From positions 143,533-207,532 of the forward strand of contig JBEKTD010000005.1 in NCBI GenBank assembly GCA_049516395.1: a DNA stretch of 64,000 bases, written 5' to 3'. The stretch comes from Fen-1362 sp049516395. Lineage in GTDB: Bacteria; Planctomycetota; Phycisphaerae; Sedimentisphaerales; Anaerobacaceae. This document shows, piece by piece, positions 23,044 to 30,695 of this stretch (positions are counted from its first letter, which is position 1; each line of letters begins with the position of its first letter). The notes below the pieces were generated by a model that searched no databases, was not told the DNA's origin, and saw nothing but the letters and a program-made list of their open reading frames with translations. Position numbers and translations under genes: made by a program.

Positions 23044-24738
23044 TTAATTGCCGCTTGCAAACCCTGCGAGCGCGTAAACCAAAGCCGCCTGCCAGTTAAT
23101 GGCGATTTCATTTGTTCTGGCATCCGCCTCGATATCCTGCCAGTCGGTGGCGGAGTGACCGCCTCCAACGACGTATCCGGGCCAGGGGTCGCGGACGTTG
23201 TCGCCGCCCGAACGCCTGTCGTGCGGGTTCATCGGCGGCTTGTAACCCAAGCCGGTGACATACGACCTGCAATAGTAATTACGCCCGAACAAATGACTGA
23301 TTGAATCAAGCGCGGTCTCGACATATTCCGGGTTTGGCGAAACCTTGTTGGCTATTTGCAGGGTAAGGCACTCTCTTGCGACCGTGCCGTTGCAGCCCCA
23401 TTTGTATGCGCCGTCGAGGCATCTGCCGTAAATGTCCCTGTTGCGGTTGATGACAAGTGAATCAGCAGTCCTGAGAAGGTCGCGAGTTATATCTTCCACG
23501 AGGCCGTCTCTTTTGCCTTCCCTTTTGCTGAGGAGATATGTGAACATCGCGAGATTTTTAACGCTGCCCCAGTCCCAGAGGAAGTCGATTTTGTCTTCGA
23601 AGGCCGAAGAGCCCCATTCGAATGCCCTGAGGTAATTTGGGTCGCCCGTCGTTTCCCACATTTCAGCGGAGGCCCACAGGCGGTCATCCTGGTCGGTAGT
23701 CGGATATGAGCCGGTTCTGAAGGCGGCCTGGTCCGCCATTTTGTTCTCGCGGTGCGTCATAAGGAATTCGTAACTCTTTTTGGCAGCATCGAGGCACTTT
23801 TGTGTGTATTTTTCGTCGTATGGTTCGAAATTTCGGGCAGCCATCGCGGCCATTGCGACGAAATCCGCGGTTGCCGCGGTGCTGTAGCCCGTGAGGTATC
23901 TTTGTTCGGTTTCCTCTTCGGGCATTATAAACCCGCCGAAGCGCAGTGTGCTGACTTTATGCGACACCCTTCCTGAGCCGTCCGGGTATTGCATTTTCAG
24001 GAGCCAGTCGATTTCCCATTTCAGCTCTTTGAGGTAATCCGGGTAACCCGGCGCGGTATCGGGTATGTCGAGATTGATATTTTTGAGCTTATCGCCGAAC
24101 TGTTCCCACGCCAGGAACATCACTCCGACTGTCACCCCGGCGTTGACGACATATTTATTATAGTCACCGGCATCGTGCCAGCCGCCGGTGGCGTCGCGGA
24201 TTTGGTCGGGGGAGTTGAGGTCAGTGATGTAATCCTGGCAGGCATCTTCGGTGTGGCAGGCGGCGTGATGGAAACGGGAGCCATTGTATATGGCGTTGAC
24301 TTCTGTGCCGCAACGCCAAAGGTAAAATGCTCGCATAGCAGTATAAAACGTGAAATCGTAAACCTTGTCGCCTATTTCGAAATCGATAGAACGGCCTACG
24401 CCTGGGACTTCGAGGTAATACTTTCCGGGCTTGTTAAGTTTGGAGAAATCGGCAATCCAGGCGGTTTGGCTGACGTCCTTCTGGGTGAATGGGCCGGTAA
24501 CTTTGCCGGAATATACGGTTTTATTTTTCGAGGAATCTTTTACGGTAAAATTCGAGCATTTAGTGATAATCGTGGCTTTTTTCTGCGCAGCGAGCAGGTA
24601 GCCAAGGGAATTGAGGCGGATATCGGTATTCGGCTGGATTGGCTCCTTTATCGCTTCCATATCGGCCATAGCAAAGGCCAAACCGCCGGTTATAACAAGA
24701 ATTAGAGCAACCACTACAACTGTAAATTGAGATGTCAT
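23044..24738 (-). CDS. Glycoside hydrolase family 9 endoglucanase
   Basis: 564 aa with a signal peptide (residues ~1-26, ending GLAFA). Residues ~40-120 are the Ig-like CelD_N domain (RLNSLGYLLAAQKKATI ... GKYYLEVPGVGRS). The (alpha/alpha)6 catalytic domain follows, with GGWHDAGDYNKYVVNAG (catalytic aspartates near residue 187) and the C-terminal signature GGGHSATDWQDIEADARTNE, IAINWQAALVYALA containing the general-acid Glu near residue 543. GH9 enzymes cut beta-1,4-glucan and xyloglucan-like chains. No carbohydrate-binding module or dockerin is seen. Upstream spacer is repeat-rich, so it is probably monocistronic. Confidence 0.93.
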   Translation of the reverse strand: MTSQFTVVVVALILVITGGLAFAMADMEAIKEPIQPNTDIRLNSLGYLLAAQKKATIITKCSNFTVKDSSKNKTVYSGKVTGPFTQKDVSQTAWIADFSKLNKPGKYYLEVPGVGRSIDFEIGDKVYDFTFYTAMRAFYLWRCGTEVNAIYNGSRFHHAACHTEDACQDYITDLNSPDQIRDATGGWHDAGDYNKYVVNAGVTVGVMFLAWEQFGDKLKNINLDIPDTAPGYPDYLKELKWEIDWLLKMQYPDGSGRVSHKVSTLRFGGFIMPEEETEQRYLTGYSTAATADFVAMAAMAARNFEPYDEKYTQKCLDAAKKSYEFLMTHRENKMADQAAFRTGSYPTTDQDDRLWASAEMWETTGDPNYLRAFEWGSSAFEDKIDFLWDWGSVKNLAMFTYLLSKREGKRDGLVEDITRDLLRTADSLVINRNRDIYGRCLDGAYKWGCNGTVARECLTLQIANKVSPNPEYVETALDSISHLFGRNYYCRSYVTGLGYKPPMNPHDRRSGGDNVRDPWPGYVVGGGHSATDWQDIEADARTNEIAINWQAALVYALAGFASGN

Positions 24739-25324
24739 ATTGTTCCTTTCTATTTACAATACAGGTTGAAACGGCAGTTTAAACTTTATTGCGGGATGTT
24801 TCAATACGAAATTTTTTCGCCACAAAGACACTAAGACACAAAGTTTTTCAGACGCGGATTGCGCTGGTTACGCTGTTTTTTGTTTAGCCACAGATTGCAC
24901 TGATGGACACGGATTTGGTCAGTCGATAGTATTTCCGAAGCGGGCTCTGCGCTTCGCTTGGTGTCGTCGTTAGTCGATAGTCGTTAGTATTTAGTATATC
25001 GTAATTAGGATTCCGGCGTAGAATTTTTAAGACCCCGAAGCCCTTCGATTTTACTCAGGATGGACAAGCTTCGTGGCTAACCATCTCCGTCGCCGTGCCG
25101 GCGACGGCTAAACAACACTAATTTTCCTGCAAAAGGCGAGCGGAGGGATTCTTCAGTTTTGAGTGTTTAGTGTTGAGTTTTGAGTTAATTCTGGGTCCCC
25201 TGTTTCAAGTCAAGTAAGCAGCACTCGGGGAGAACCGGGTGGATAAGGATTGACAAACAGGGGTGGGCACGTATAATTAAGGCGTTGGGCGTGAAATTAT
25301 AGGCGATTATTGCGTTCGACAATA
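24739..25324. repeat. Long repeat-filled spacer before the tRNA gene
   Basis: 586 bases without a gene. Contains GCCACAAAGACACTAAGACA (24820-24839), GACGCGGATTGCGCTGGTTA (24851-24870), GCCACAGATTGCACTGATGG (24886-24905), CCGAAGCGGGCTCTGCGCTT (24934-24953), TTAGTCGATAG words, CCCTTCGATTTTACTCAGGA (25039-25058), a perfect 9-bp hairpin CCGTCGCCG/CGGCGACGG (25087-25107), and AGTTTTGAGTGTTTAGTGTT (25155-25174). These are members of the dispersed families listed elsewhere. Confidence 0.75.
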
Positions 25325-25398
25325 GCGGCTGTAGCTCAACTGGATAGAGCGTTGGTCTACGGAACCAAAGGTTGGGGGTTCGAGCCCCTTCAGCCGCA
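25325..25398 (+). tRNA. tRNA-Arg (anticodon ACG)
   Basis: A 74-base cloverleaf: acceptor GCGGCTG pairs perfectly with CAGCCGC, D-arm GCTC/GAGC, anticodon stem TTGGT/ACCAA around loop CTACGGA (anticodon ACG, read as ICG), T-arm GGGGG with TTCGAGC loop (two G-U pairs), discriminator A. CCA is not encoded. It reads CGU/CGC/CGA arginine codons. No integrase or tRNA-fragment repeat was found next to it. Confidence 0.95.
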
Positions 25399-25544
25399 TT
25401 GGCAAATCAAAACTCAAAAAGCAAAGAGTAAAACTGCGGAGGCCCTTCGGGCGAGATTTATACGAATACACGGATTGCGTTAGTCGTTAGTGGTTAGTGC
25501 CGCCGGAGGCGGATAAATATTGAATATCCAATGTCCAAGTATAA

Positions 25545-27329
25545 TCAGTTTTGGATTAAGGAGCGAAGGGCGTCGGCCTGAGCAGTATCAAGTTGTTTAA
25601 GAATTTCATACTGCTGCAAAGCTGAGTTGGGGTCGCCGGTTTTCAGATAAAAGTAGCCGAGACCGAACCGTATCTGAAGATTCTGCGGGGCAATTTTTTC
25701 GGCCCGTTTATACAACTCAAGGCCATCGGCAAAACGTCCCAAGCTGCTGTATGCGCTGCCGAGATTAATATATGCGTTGACAGAATTAGGCGAAAGCTCT
25801 ATCGCCTTCTTACACGGAGCTATTTGTTCCTCGAACTTTCCAACGGCAAAGTATGCACCAGCAAGCTCGATATAAGCGTTGGGATAATTGGGTGAAAGAC
25901 GGATAGTTTTTTGAAACGCATCTATGGCCTTGGGATAAAGTTCGAGTTTGGAATAAGCAACCCCCAGATTAAACCATGCCTGACCATCAGAAGGATCGAT
26001 AGCTACTGTCTGTTCGAGCAGCTCCTTAGCTTTTTCGTTTTGGCCGGCCCGCCCGTAAGTGATTGCAAGCTGGCCATGCAGAGACACAGAATCGGGAGCC
26101 AGGGTCAGCATATGATTATACAAAATGAATGTGTCTTTCCAGCAGGTCAGATAGTTGCGCGTAGCAATTCCCTCGGCGGCTGCAAGCAACAGGACAACAA
26201 CTAAAACAGCCAACAACTTTGCCTGTTTATTAGCGCAAAACCACGAGAGAAAAGAAGTCAACATCATCAATAAGCCCAGTGAGGGCAGATATACAAATTT
26301 GTCGGAGGCAATGACATCGCTGAATTTAAAAATCTGCATTGTAGGCAAAATGGCGATGAAAAAGATTAACGAGCCAGTCAGAGCAGCCTTTGTCCATCGC
26401 AGTGAGACAACAAGCATAATAATCAAAATAATCGCCGCGACAACATCAGCCAATACCTTCGGGTTCGATATCGCAAACGGCTGGGGATATGTGTAATGCG
26501 AAGTCAAGTTGACAGGCCAGAGCATTTTTAAAGGATAAAATATGATGTTGTGGCAAATAATCAGCGGAGGATTCAGCAAATGATGCTCTTCCTGCCCCGG
26601 AAACCAACCTCCTATTGTGACCGACTGCGAAATGAAGGTTATTAAAGCGAAAACGCCGAGTAAGACAAAAAAAGGCGACTTTTCACGTATGGATTTACGG
26701 CTAAACCTTTTCAAAGGCCAGTAATCCATCAGAAGCATCACAAGAGGCAGACACAAACTGGTTGGCTTGGACATCAGGGCCAGTAGATACGCGATTAAGC
26801 AGGCGGCATAATACTTTTTTCCTGCGGTGCGTGTAAACAGGATATAAAAGAGCAAAGACCAAAATGCGAAGAAGGCTGCCAACAACGTTTTTCTGTCGCT
26901 TATCCAGGCAATCGATTCGACGGTCATAGGATGCGTGCCGAAAAGGAGCCCCACCGCCGCCGCCAGCCAGATATTCCCAAACAACAGGTAAAGTAGCGCT
27001 ATTATCAATACTGTATTAGCAACGTGCAAGGCAAGGCTGGTGCGATGGAAAGGCATGGGATTGTCTGCACGTCCGCCAATGGCATAATCGAACATCAGAG
27101 AAATCATCGTCAGGGGCTGGTAATATCCACCTACGGTCGAGGGAGTGAAAACCTCTGTAAGAAAGCGACTTGCCGATACCCAACCGGGATTCTGCACTAA
27201 TACGTTATCTGTAACATACTCCGCATCATCAAAGCATAGCGCTTTTGCCGACAGCGCCGGCCAATGTGCAACTAAAACGATAACACATACGGCAACGACT
27301 ATCGCTATGTTTACAGCAAGTTTTTTCAT
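25545..27329 (-). CDS. Multi-pass membrane protein with C-terminal TPR repeats (GT-C/TMTC-like)
   Basis: 594 aa. The first ~400 residues have about ten transmembrane helices. The loop after helix 1 has an acidic pair (CFDDAEYVTDN) and a later block reads GTHPMTVESIAWISDRKTLL, both typical of GT-C-fold mannosyl/glycosyltransferases such as TMTC/PMT-like proteins. Residues ~415-590 are five to six TPR units (AWFNLGVAYSKLELYPKAID, AYINLGSAYSSLGRFADGLE). It probably transfers a lipid-linked sugar to proteins on the outer face of the membrane, with the TPRs binding the acceptor; this is inference from the family. Its start is 5 bases from the end of the YchF-like gene. Confidence 0.8.
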   Translation of the reverse strand: MKKLAVNIAIVVAVCVIVLVAHWPALSAKALCFDDAEYVTDNVLVQNPGWVSASRFLTEVFTPSTVGGYYQPLTMISLMFDYAIGGRADNPMPFHRTSLALHVANTVLIIALLYLLFGNIWLAAAVGLLFGTHPMTVESIAWISDRKTLLAAFFAFWSLLFYILFTRTAGKKYYAACLIAYLLALMSKPTSLCLPLVMLLMDYWPLKRFSRKSIREKSPFFVLLGVFALITFISQSVTIGGWFPGQEEHHLLNPPLIICHNIIFYPLKMLWPVNLTSHYTYPQPFAISNPKVLADVVAAIILIIMLVVSLRWTKAALTGSLIFFIAILPTMQIFKFSDVIASDKFVYLPSLGLLMMLTSFLSWFCANKQAKLLAVLVVVLLLAAAEGIATRNYLTCWKDTFILYNHMLTLAPDSVSLHGQLAITYGRAGQNEKAKELLEQTVAIDPSDGQAWFNLGVAYSKLELYPKAIDAFQKTIRLSPNYPNAYIELAGAYFAVGKFEEQIAPCKKAIELSPNSVNAYINLGSAYSSLGRFADGLELYKRAEKIAPQNLQIRFGLGYFYLKTGDPNSALQQYEILKQLDTAQADALRSLIQN

Positions 27330-27334
27330 CGTTA

Positions 27335-28375
27335 TCAGACATTGAAGCGGAAGTTTATGATGTCACCATCTCGGACGACGTATTCCTTGCCTTCGAGGCG
27401 GAATTTGCCCGCGGCTTTGACGGCTTTTTCGTCGCCTAACTGTTTTATGTCACTGTAAGCGAAGGTTTCGGCGCGAATGAAGCCGCGTTTGATATCGGAG
27501 TGAACCTTGCCGGCGGCGTCGTGAGCAATTGTGCCTTGCTTAATGGGCCAGGCGCGGATTTCATCGGGACCGACGGTGAGGAAGCTAATCAGGCCAAGCG
27601 TTTTGAAACAGGCGTGGACAAATTTGCCGGCGGCGGACTCGGTGATGCCCAAATCGGACATAAACTGTTTTTTGCTTTCGGCATCCAATTGCGACAACTC
27701 GTATTCGAGCTTCGCGCATACGCTGATTATGGGTGTTGAGGAATCGCCGGGGATTTCAAGTTTCTGCTCCTGTGCGCCTTCGCCTATATTTACGGCGACG
27801 ACCATCGGCTTGAGGGTGAGAAAACCAAGAGCCCGGACCATTTCCAGTTCGGCGTCGCTGGTAACGACGGAACTGATGGGCTTTTCGGATTCAATCGCAG
27901 CCTGAAGCTTTTTGTGAAGCTCAAGCTCGGCCTTGTCGTGCGCCTGGGTTTTGGTGGGCTTGTGGGCATCCTTTTCGAGTTTTTCGATTCGCGTCGTTAC
28001 GAGGGCGAGGTCTGTGAGCAATAGTTCGGTGCGGAGGTCGATTAGGTCTTTGGCGGGATTCGATGAGCTATCATAGGCGCCGATAACGAGGGCAATCATA
28101 TCGACGGTGCGAATCTGGTCGATGAGGCGTTTTGCGGCGGCGCGGCCGTGGTCGTCGGAGAAGTTGAGGCCTGGAACATCGAGGCATTCGATTGTCGCGT
28201 GAACGGTTTTCTTTGGCTTGTATAAATTAGTGAGCCATTCGATTCGTTCATCAGGCGAGGCGATGACTGCCTGCTCGATGTTCGTGGTTCCGGCGGGAAG
28301 CATCTGTTTGCCGCTGATTGCGGAAAAGAGGATGCTTTTGCCTGACTGCATCAAACCCAGTAACGCGACTTTCAA
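27335..28375 (-). CDS. YchF-like GTPase with DUF933/TGS C-terminus
   Basis: 346 aa. The P-loop reads GLMQSGKS (GxxxxGKS) where YchF/OLA1 usually has GLPNVGKS. LDVPGLNFSDDHGR is the G3 region and VAVNIGE corresponds to the YchF NxxE motif that favours ATP over GTP. A coiled-coil segment (residues ~125-175) and the DUF933 domain (TVGPDEIRAWPIKQGTIAHD, GFIRAETFAYSDIKQLGDEK, YVVRDGDIINFRFNV) follow. The protein is a divergent paralog; canonical ychF is presumably elsewhere. Cytoplasmic, possibly ribosome-linked. Confidence 0.85.
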   Translation of the reverse strand: MKVALLGLMQSGKSILFSAISGKQMLPAGTTNIEQAVIASPDERIEWLTNLYKPKKTVHATIECLDVPGLNFSDDHGRAAAKRLIDQIRTVDMIALVIGAYDSSSNPAKDLIDLRTELLLTDLALVTTRIEKLEKDAHKPTKTQAHDKAELELHKKLQAAIESEKPISSVVTSDAELEMVRALGFLTLKPMVVAVNIGEGAQEQKLEIPGDSSTPIISVCAKLEYELSQLDAESKKQFMSDLGITESAAGKFVHACFKTLGLISFLTVGPDEIRAWPIKQGTIAHDAAGKVHSDIKRGFIRAETFAYSDIKQLGDEKAVKAAGKFRLEGKEYVVRDGDIINFRFNV

Positions 28376-28449
28376 ATGATAATCTCCTTCGTTTTATAAT
28401 TTTGGACGAGTTTGATTATAAAAGAGTTATGAGTGAAAAACAAGGGTGC

Positions 28450-29358
28450 TCAATCAGGACGGGAGTTAATCAGTTCGGTTATCTCGGCAATAGTGGGCGG
28501 TTCATATACGGACGGGAAACGGAGGCAGGAGACGGCGGCGGTGGCGGAGGCGAAACGAACGACCTCCAAATCGGACCAGCCCTTCAATATGCCATATACG
28601 ACGCCGGCACGGAATGTGTCGCCTGCGGCCAAAGTATCAACGACCTTTATTGAATATGGCTGAAAGGTCTCGATTGTTTTTCCAGCAGAGGCAAATAAAA
28701 CAGGATGACTGCCGAAGGTGAAAATAATAAGGCCTGCGCAGTTTGACTGGTATTGCTCAAGCATCGCCTCGTAATCGACAGCGGGGTATTCGCGGTCGAG
28801 AAATTCTTTAGAGCAGATAATCGCCCTTGCGCCTTTGGCGATAACAGTATCGAAACGGCTGTCGATGGTTACGAAATCGGTATGATGCTTGAGGCATAAC
28901 CAGGCGACTTCTTCGGATTCAGCGCCGAAGAACGGGTCGAGGGCGACGCATTTGGCGGATTCGATTGCCTGCTCACTGGGTTTGTTCCAGAATTTGTGTC
29001 CGCCTGAGAAATAATCGACAAACCAGCCGAAGACGGTGCGGGTATCGCCATCGCAGAAGACGATATCGCGCCAGCCGGGGAAACCGGGGTGATGATGCAG
29101 AAGGGAACAATCGACGCTGCGTTTTTGCAGATACTCGCGAAGCGGTTCGGCGGTCAAATCACCGAGAAAGGAACCATCAAGCGTTACGGGGACACCGAGG
29201 TTACTTAACACGATAGCGCCGTTAGCCGCCTCGCCGCCGGGGATGACAAAAGTGCGGATAATTTCCTGATAGCCGTCGGCAGAGGGGAATTTCGCCTTCA
29301 ACTGGTGAATCGTTGAAAGCAAGGTCATACCATACAGATATACGTCGGGATTATTCAT
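28450..29358 (-). CDS. PfkB-family carbohydrate kinase
   Basis: 302 aa. N-terminal GGEAANGAIVLSNLG block for substrate binding and the PfkB signature 2, VVDTLAAGDTFRAG (Asp as catalytic base, anion hole GD), near residue 255. Resembles ketohexokinase/ribokinase-type members. Its ATG overlaps the TGA of the fumarase beta-chain gene (ATGA at 29355-29358), so the two are translationally coupled. Substrate unknown; a sugar released by the surrounding catabolic enzymes is plausible. Confidence 0.88.
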   Translation of the reverse strand: MNNPDVYLYGMTLLSTIHQLKAKFPSADGYQEIIRTFVIPGGEAANGAIVLSNLGVPVTLDGSFLGDLTAEPLREYLQKRSVDCSLLHHHPGFPGWRDIVFCDGDTRTVFGWFVDYFSGGHKFWNKPSEQAIESAKCVALDPFFGAESEEVAWLCLKHHTDFVTIDSRFDTVIAKGARAIICSKEFLDREYPAVDYEAMLEQYQSNCAGLIIFTFGSHPVLFASAGKTIETFQPYSIKVVDTLAAGDTFRAGVVYGILKGWSDLEVVRFASATAAVSCLRFPSVYEPPTIAEITELINSRPD

Positions 29359-29882
29359 TTATAGACGGAATTACCGTAACAGTCGTAAGCGACGATGGCG
29401 GGGAAATCGACGACTTCGAGACGCCTGATTGCCTCGGTGCCGAGTTCTTCATAGGCGATAATCTCGGCGGAGGTGATGTGTTTGGCAAGCAAGGCCCCTG
29501 CCCCGCCTATGGTGGAAAGGTGAATAGCACAATGCTGCTGGAGGGCATCGCGGACGGCCTGATTACGATAGCCCTTGCCGAGCATCGCTTTGAGGCCCGC
29601 GGCGATAAGCGTGGGGCTGAAGGCATCCATCCTTGCGGAGGTTGTCGGGCCTGCTGCGCCGATAACTTTGCCGGGAGGCGCGGGAGTCGGGCCGCAGAAA
29701 TAGATGAGTGCGCCTTTGATATCAAAAGGCAGCGATGCTCCTTTGTTAATCGCCTCACAAAGACGTTTATGGGCTACATCGCGGGCGGTGTAGATTGTGC
29801 CCGCAATGATTACCTCGTCACCCGCTTTGAGCGAGCGGACAAGCGCATCCGTCAACGGCGGTCTGATTAGTTTTACAGCCAT
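29355..29882 (-). CDS. Fumarate/tartrate hydro-lyase, beta chain (class I)
   Basis: 175 aa from the ATG at 29882 (GTG four codons upstream is possible). Matches the C-terminal beta domain of Fe-S hydro-lyases: LKAGDEVIIAGTIYTARDVA, LIYFCGPTPAPPGKVIGAAG, PTTSARMDAF and GGAGALLAKHI. The protein pairs with an alpha chain that carries the [4Fe-4S] cluster and forms fumarase or tartrate dehydratase. No alpha gene lies next to it in the window. It is coupled by a 4-base overlap to the PfkB kinase. Confidence 0.9.
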   Translation of the reverse strand: MAVKLIRPPLTDALVRSLKAGDEVIIAGTIYTARDVAHKRLCEAINKGASLPFDIKGALIYFCGPTPAPPGKVIGAAGPTTSARMDAFSPTLIAAGLKAMLGKGYRNQAVRDALQQHCAIHLSTIGGAGALLAKHITSAEIIAYEELGTEAIRRLEVVDFPAIVAYDCYGNSVYK

Positions 29883-30000
29883 AATCTTAGCCACAGAGTA
29901 TATTAGCCACAGAGAGCACAGAGGACACAGAGAAATAAATTAAAAACAGTGTAAATCTGTGTCTTTTCATTATGAGGAGAAGTTTAACGCAGGCGGGCAA
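29883..30000. repeat. Spacer with dispersed repeats between divergent genes
   Basis: GCCACAGAGTATATTAGCCA and CAGAGAGCACAGAGGACACA (29889-29930) and a reversed AAATCTGTGT word belong to the CCACAGA family. A promoter for either gene was not clearly recognised. Confidence 0.65.
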
Positions 30001-30050
30001 TTATTTCAATTAAATCGTTTTTGAAACAGCCGAATGGTATAATAACAAAT

Positions 30051-30695
30051 ATGGCGAAATATCCGATATTCCTGGATTTGAACGGCAGGCGAATCGTTAT
30101 CATCGGCGGCGGCGGCGTGGCGACAAGAAAGGCAGAGACAATTCTCGGAACTGGCGCACGATTGGTCGTGGTGGCCCCGCGTCTCGATGAGATGCTTCGC
30201 AAGGTGTGCGCGGGGACCAAGGCAGAATTAATAGAGAGCAAGTATTCGAAAGATTACCTTGCTGGAGCGACGCTGGTCATTGCGGCGACGAATGATGAGG
30301 GGTTAAACAGGCAGATTTACAAGGATTGCCAGCAATTGGAGATATTGTGCAACGTGGTCGATTCGCCGGGACTTTGCGATTTTTATGTGCCTGCGGTTGT
30401 GCAGCGAGGGGATTTACAAATTGCGATAGGAACCGATGGAAATTGCCCATCTTACGCGGGACACCTGCGAAAGAAACTTGAAAATATTTTTACCGAGAAA
30501 CACGGCGAATTCCTCGCACAGCTTGAGTCAATTCGAGGGTTCATAATTGAAAAGATAGCAGACGCTTCGGAACGAAAGGCCATATTGGGGAAACTGGCGG
30601 ATGATGAGTCGTTCGAATATTTTCTGCAAAATGGGCCCCAGCAGTGGCGGAAAAGAGCAGAGGAACAGATAAAATCCCAAATGAGCAGCAAATAA
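30051..30695 (+). CDS. Precorrin-2 dehydrogenase / sirohydrochlorin ferrochelatase (siroheme synthase N-domain)
   Basis: 214 aa from the ATG at 30051. Starts YPIFLDLNGRRIVIIGGGGV with the NAD-binding GGGGVATRKAE motif; VVDSPGLCDFYVPAVVQRGD and IAIGTDGNCPSYAGHLRKKL are the CysG-N/Met8p signature. The methyltransferase domain of CysG is absent, so this is the stand-alone form making siroheme from precorrin-2; it also often sits in heme-biosynthesis loci. Its TAA overlaps the next ATG by one base (TAATG). Confidence 0.92.
   Translation: MAKYPIFLDLNGRRIVIIGGGGVATRKAETILGTGARLVVVAPRLDEMLRKVCAGTKAELIESKYSKDYLAGATLVIAATNDEGLNRQIYKDCQQLEILCNVVDSPGLCDFYVPAVVQRGDLQIAIGTDGNCPSYAGHLRKKLENIFTEKHGEFLAQLESIRGFIIEKIADASERKAILGKLADDESFEYFLQNGPQQWRKRAEEQIKSQMSSK

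Noticed and set aside
25325..25398. tRNA-Arg as an integration site
   Set aside because: No integrase, no repeat of the tRNA 3' end and no island boundary were found near it.
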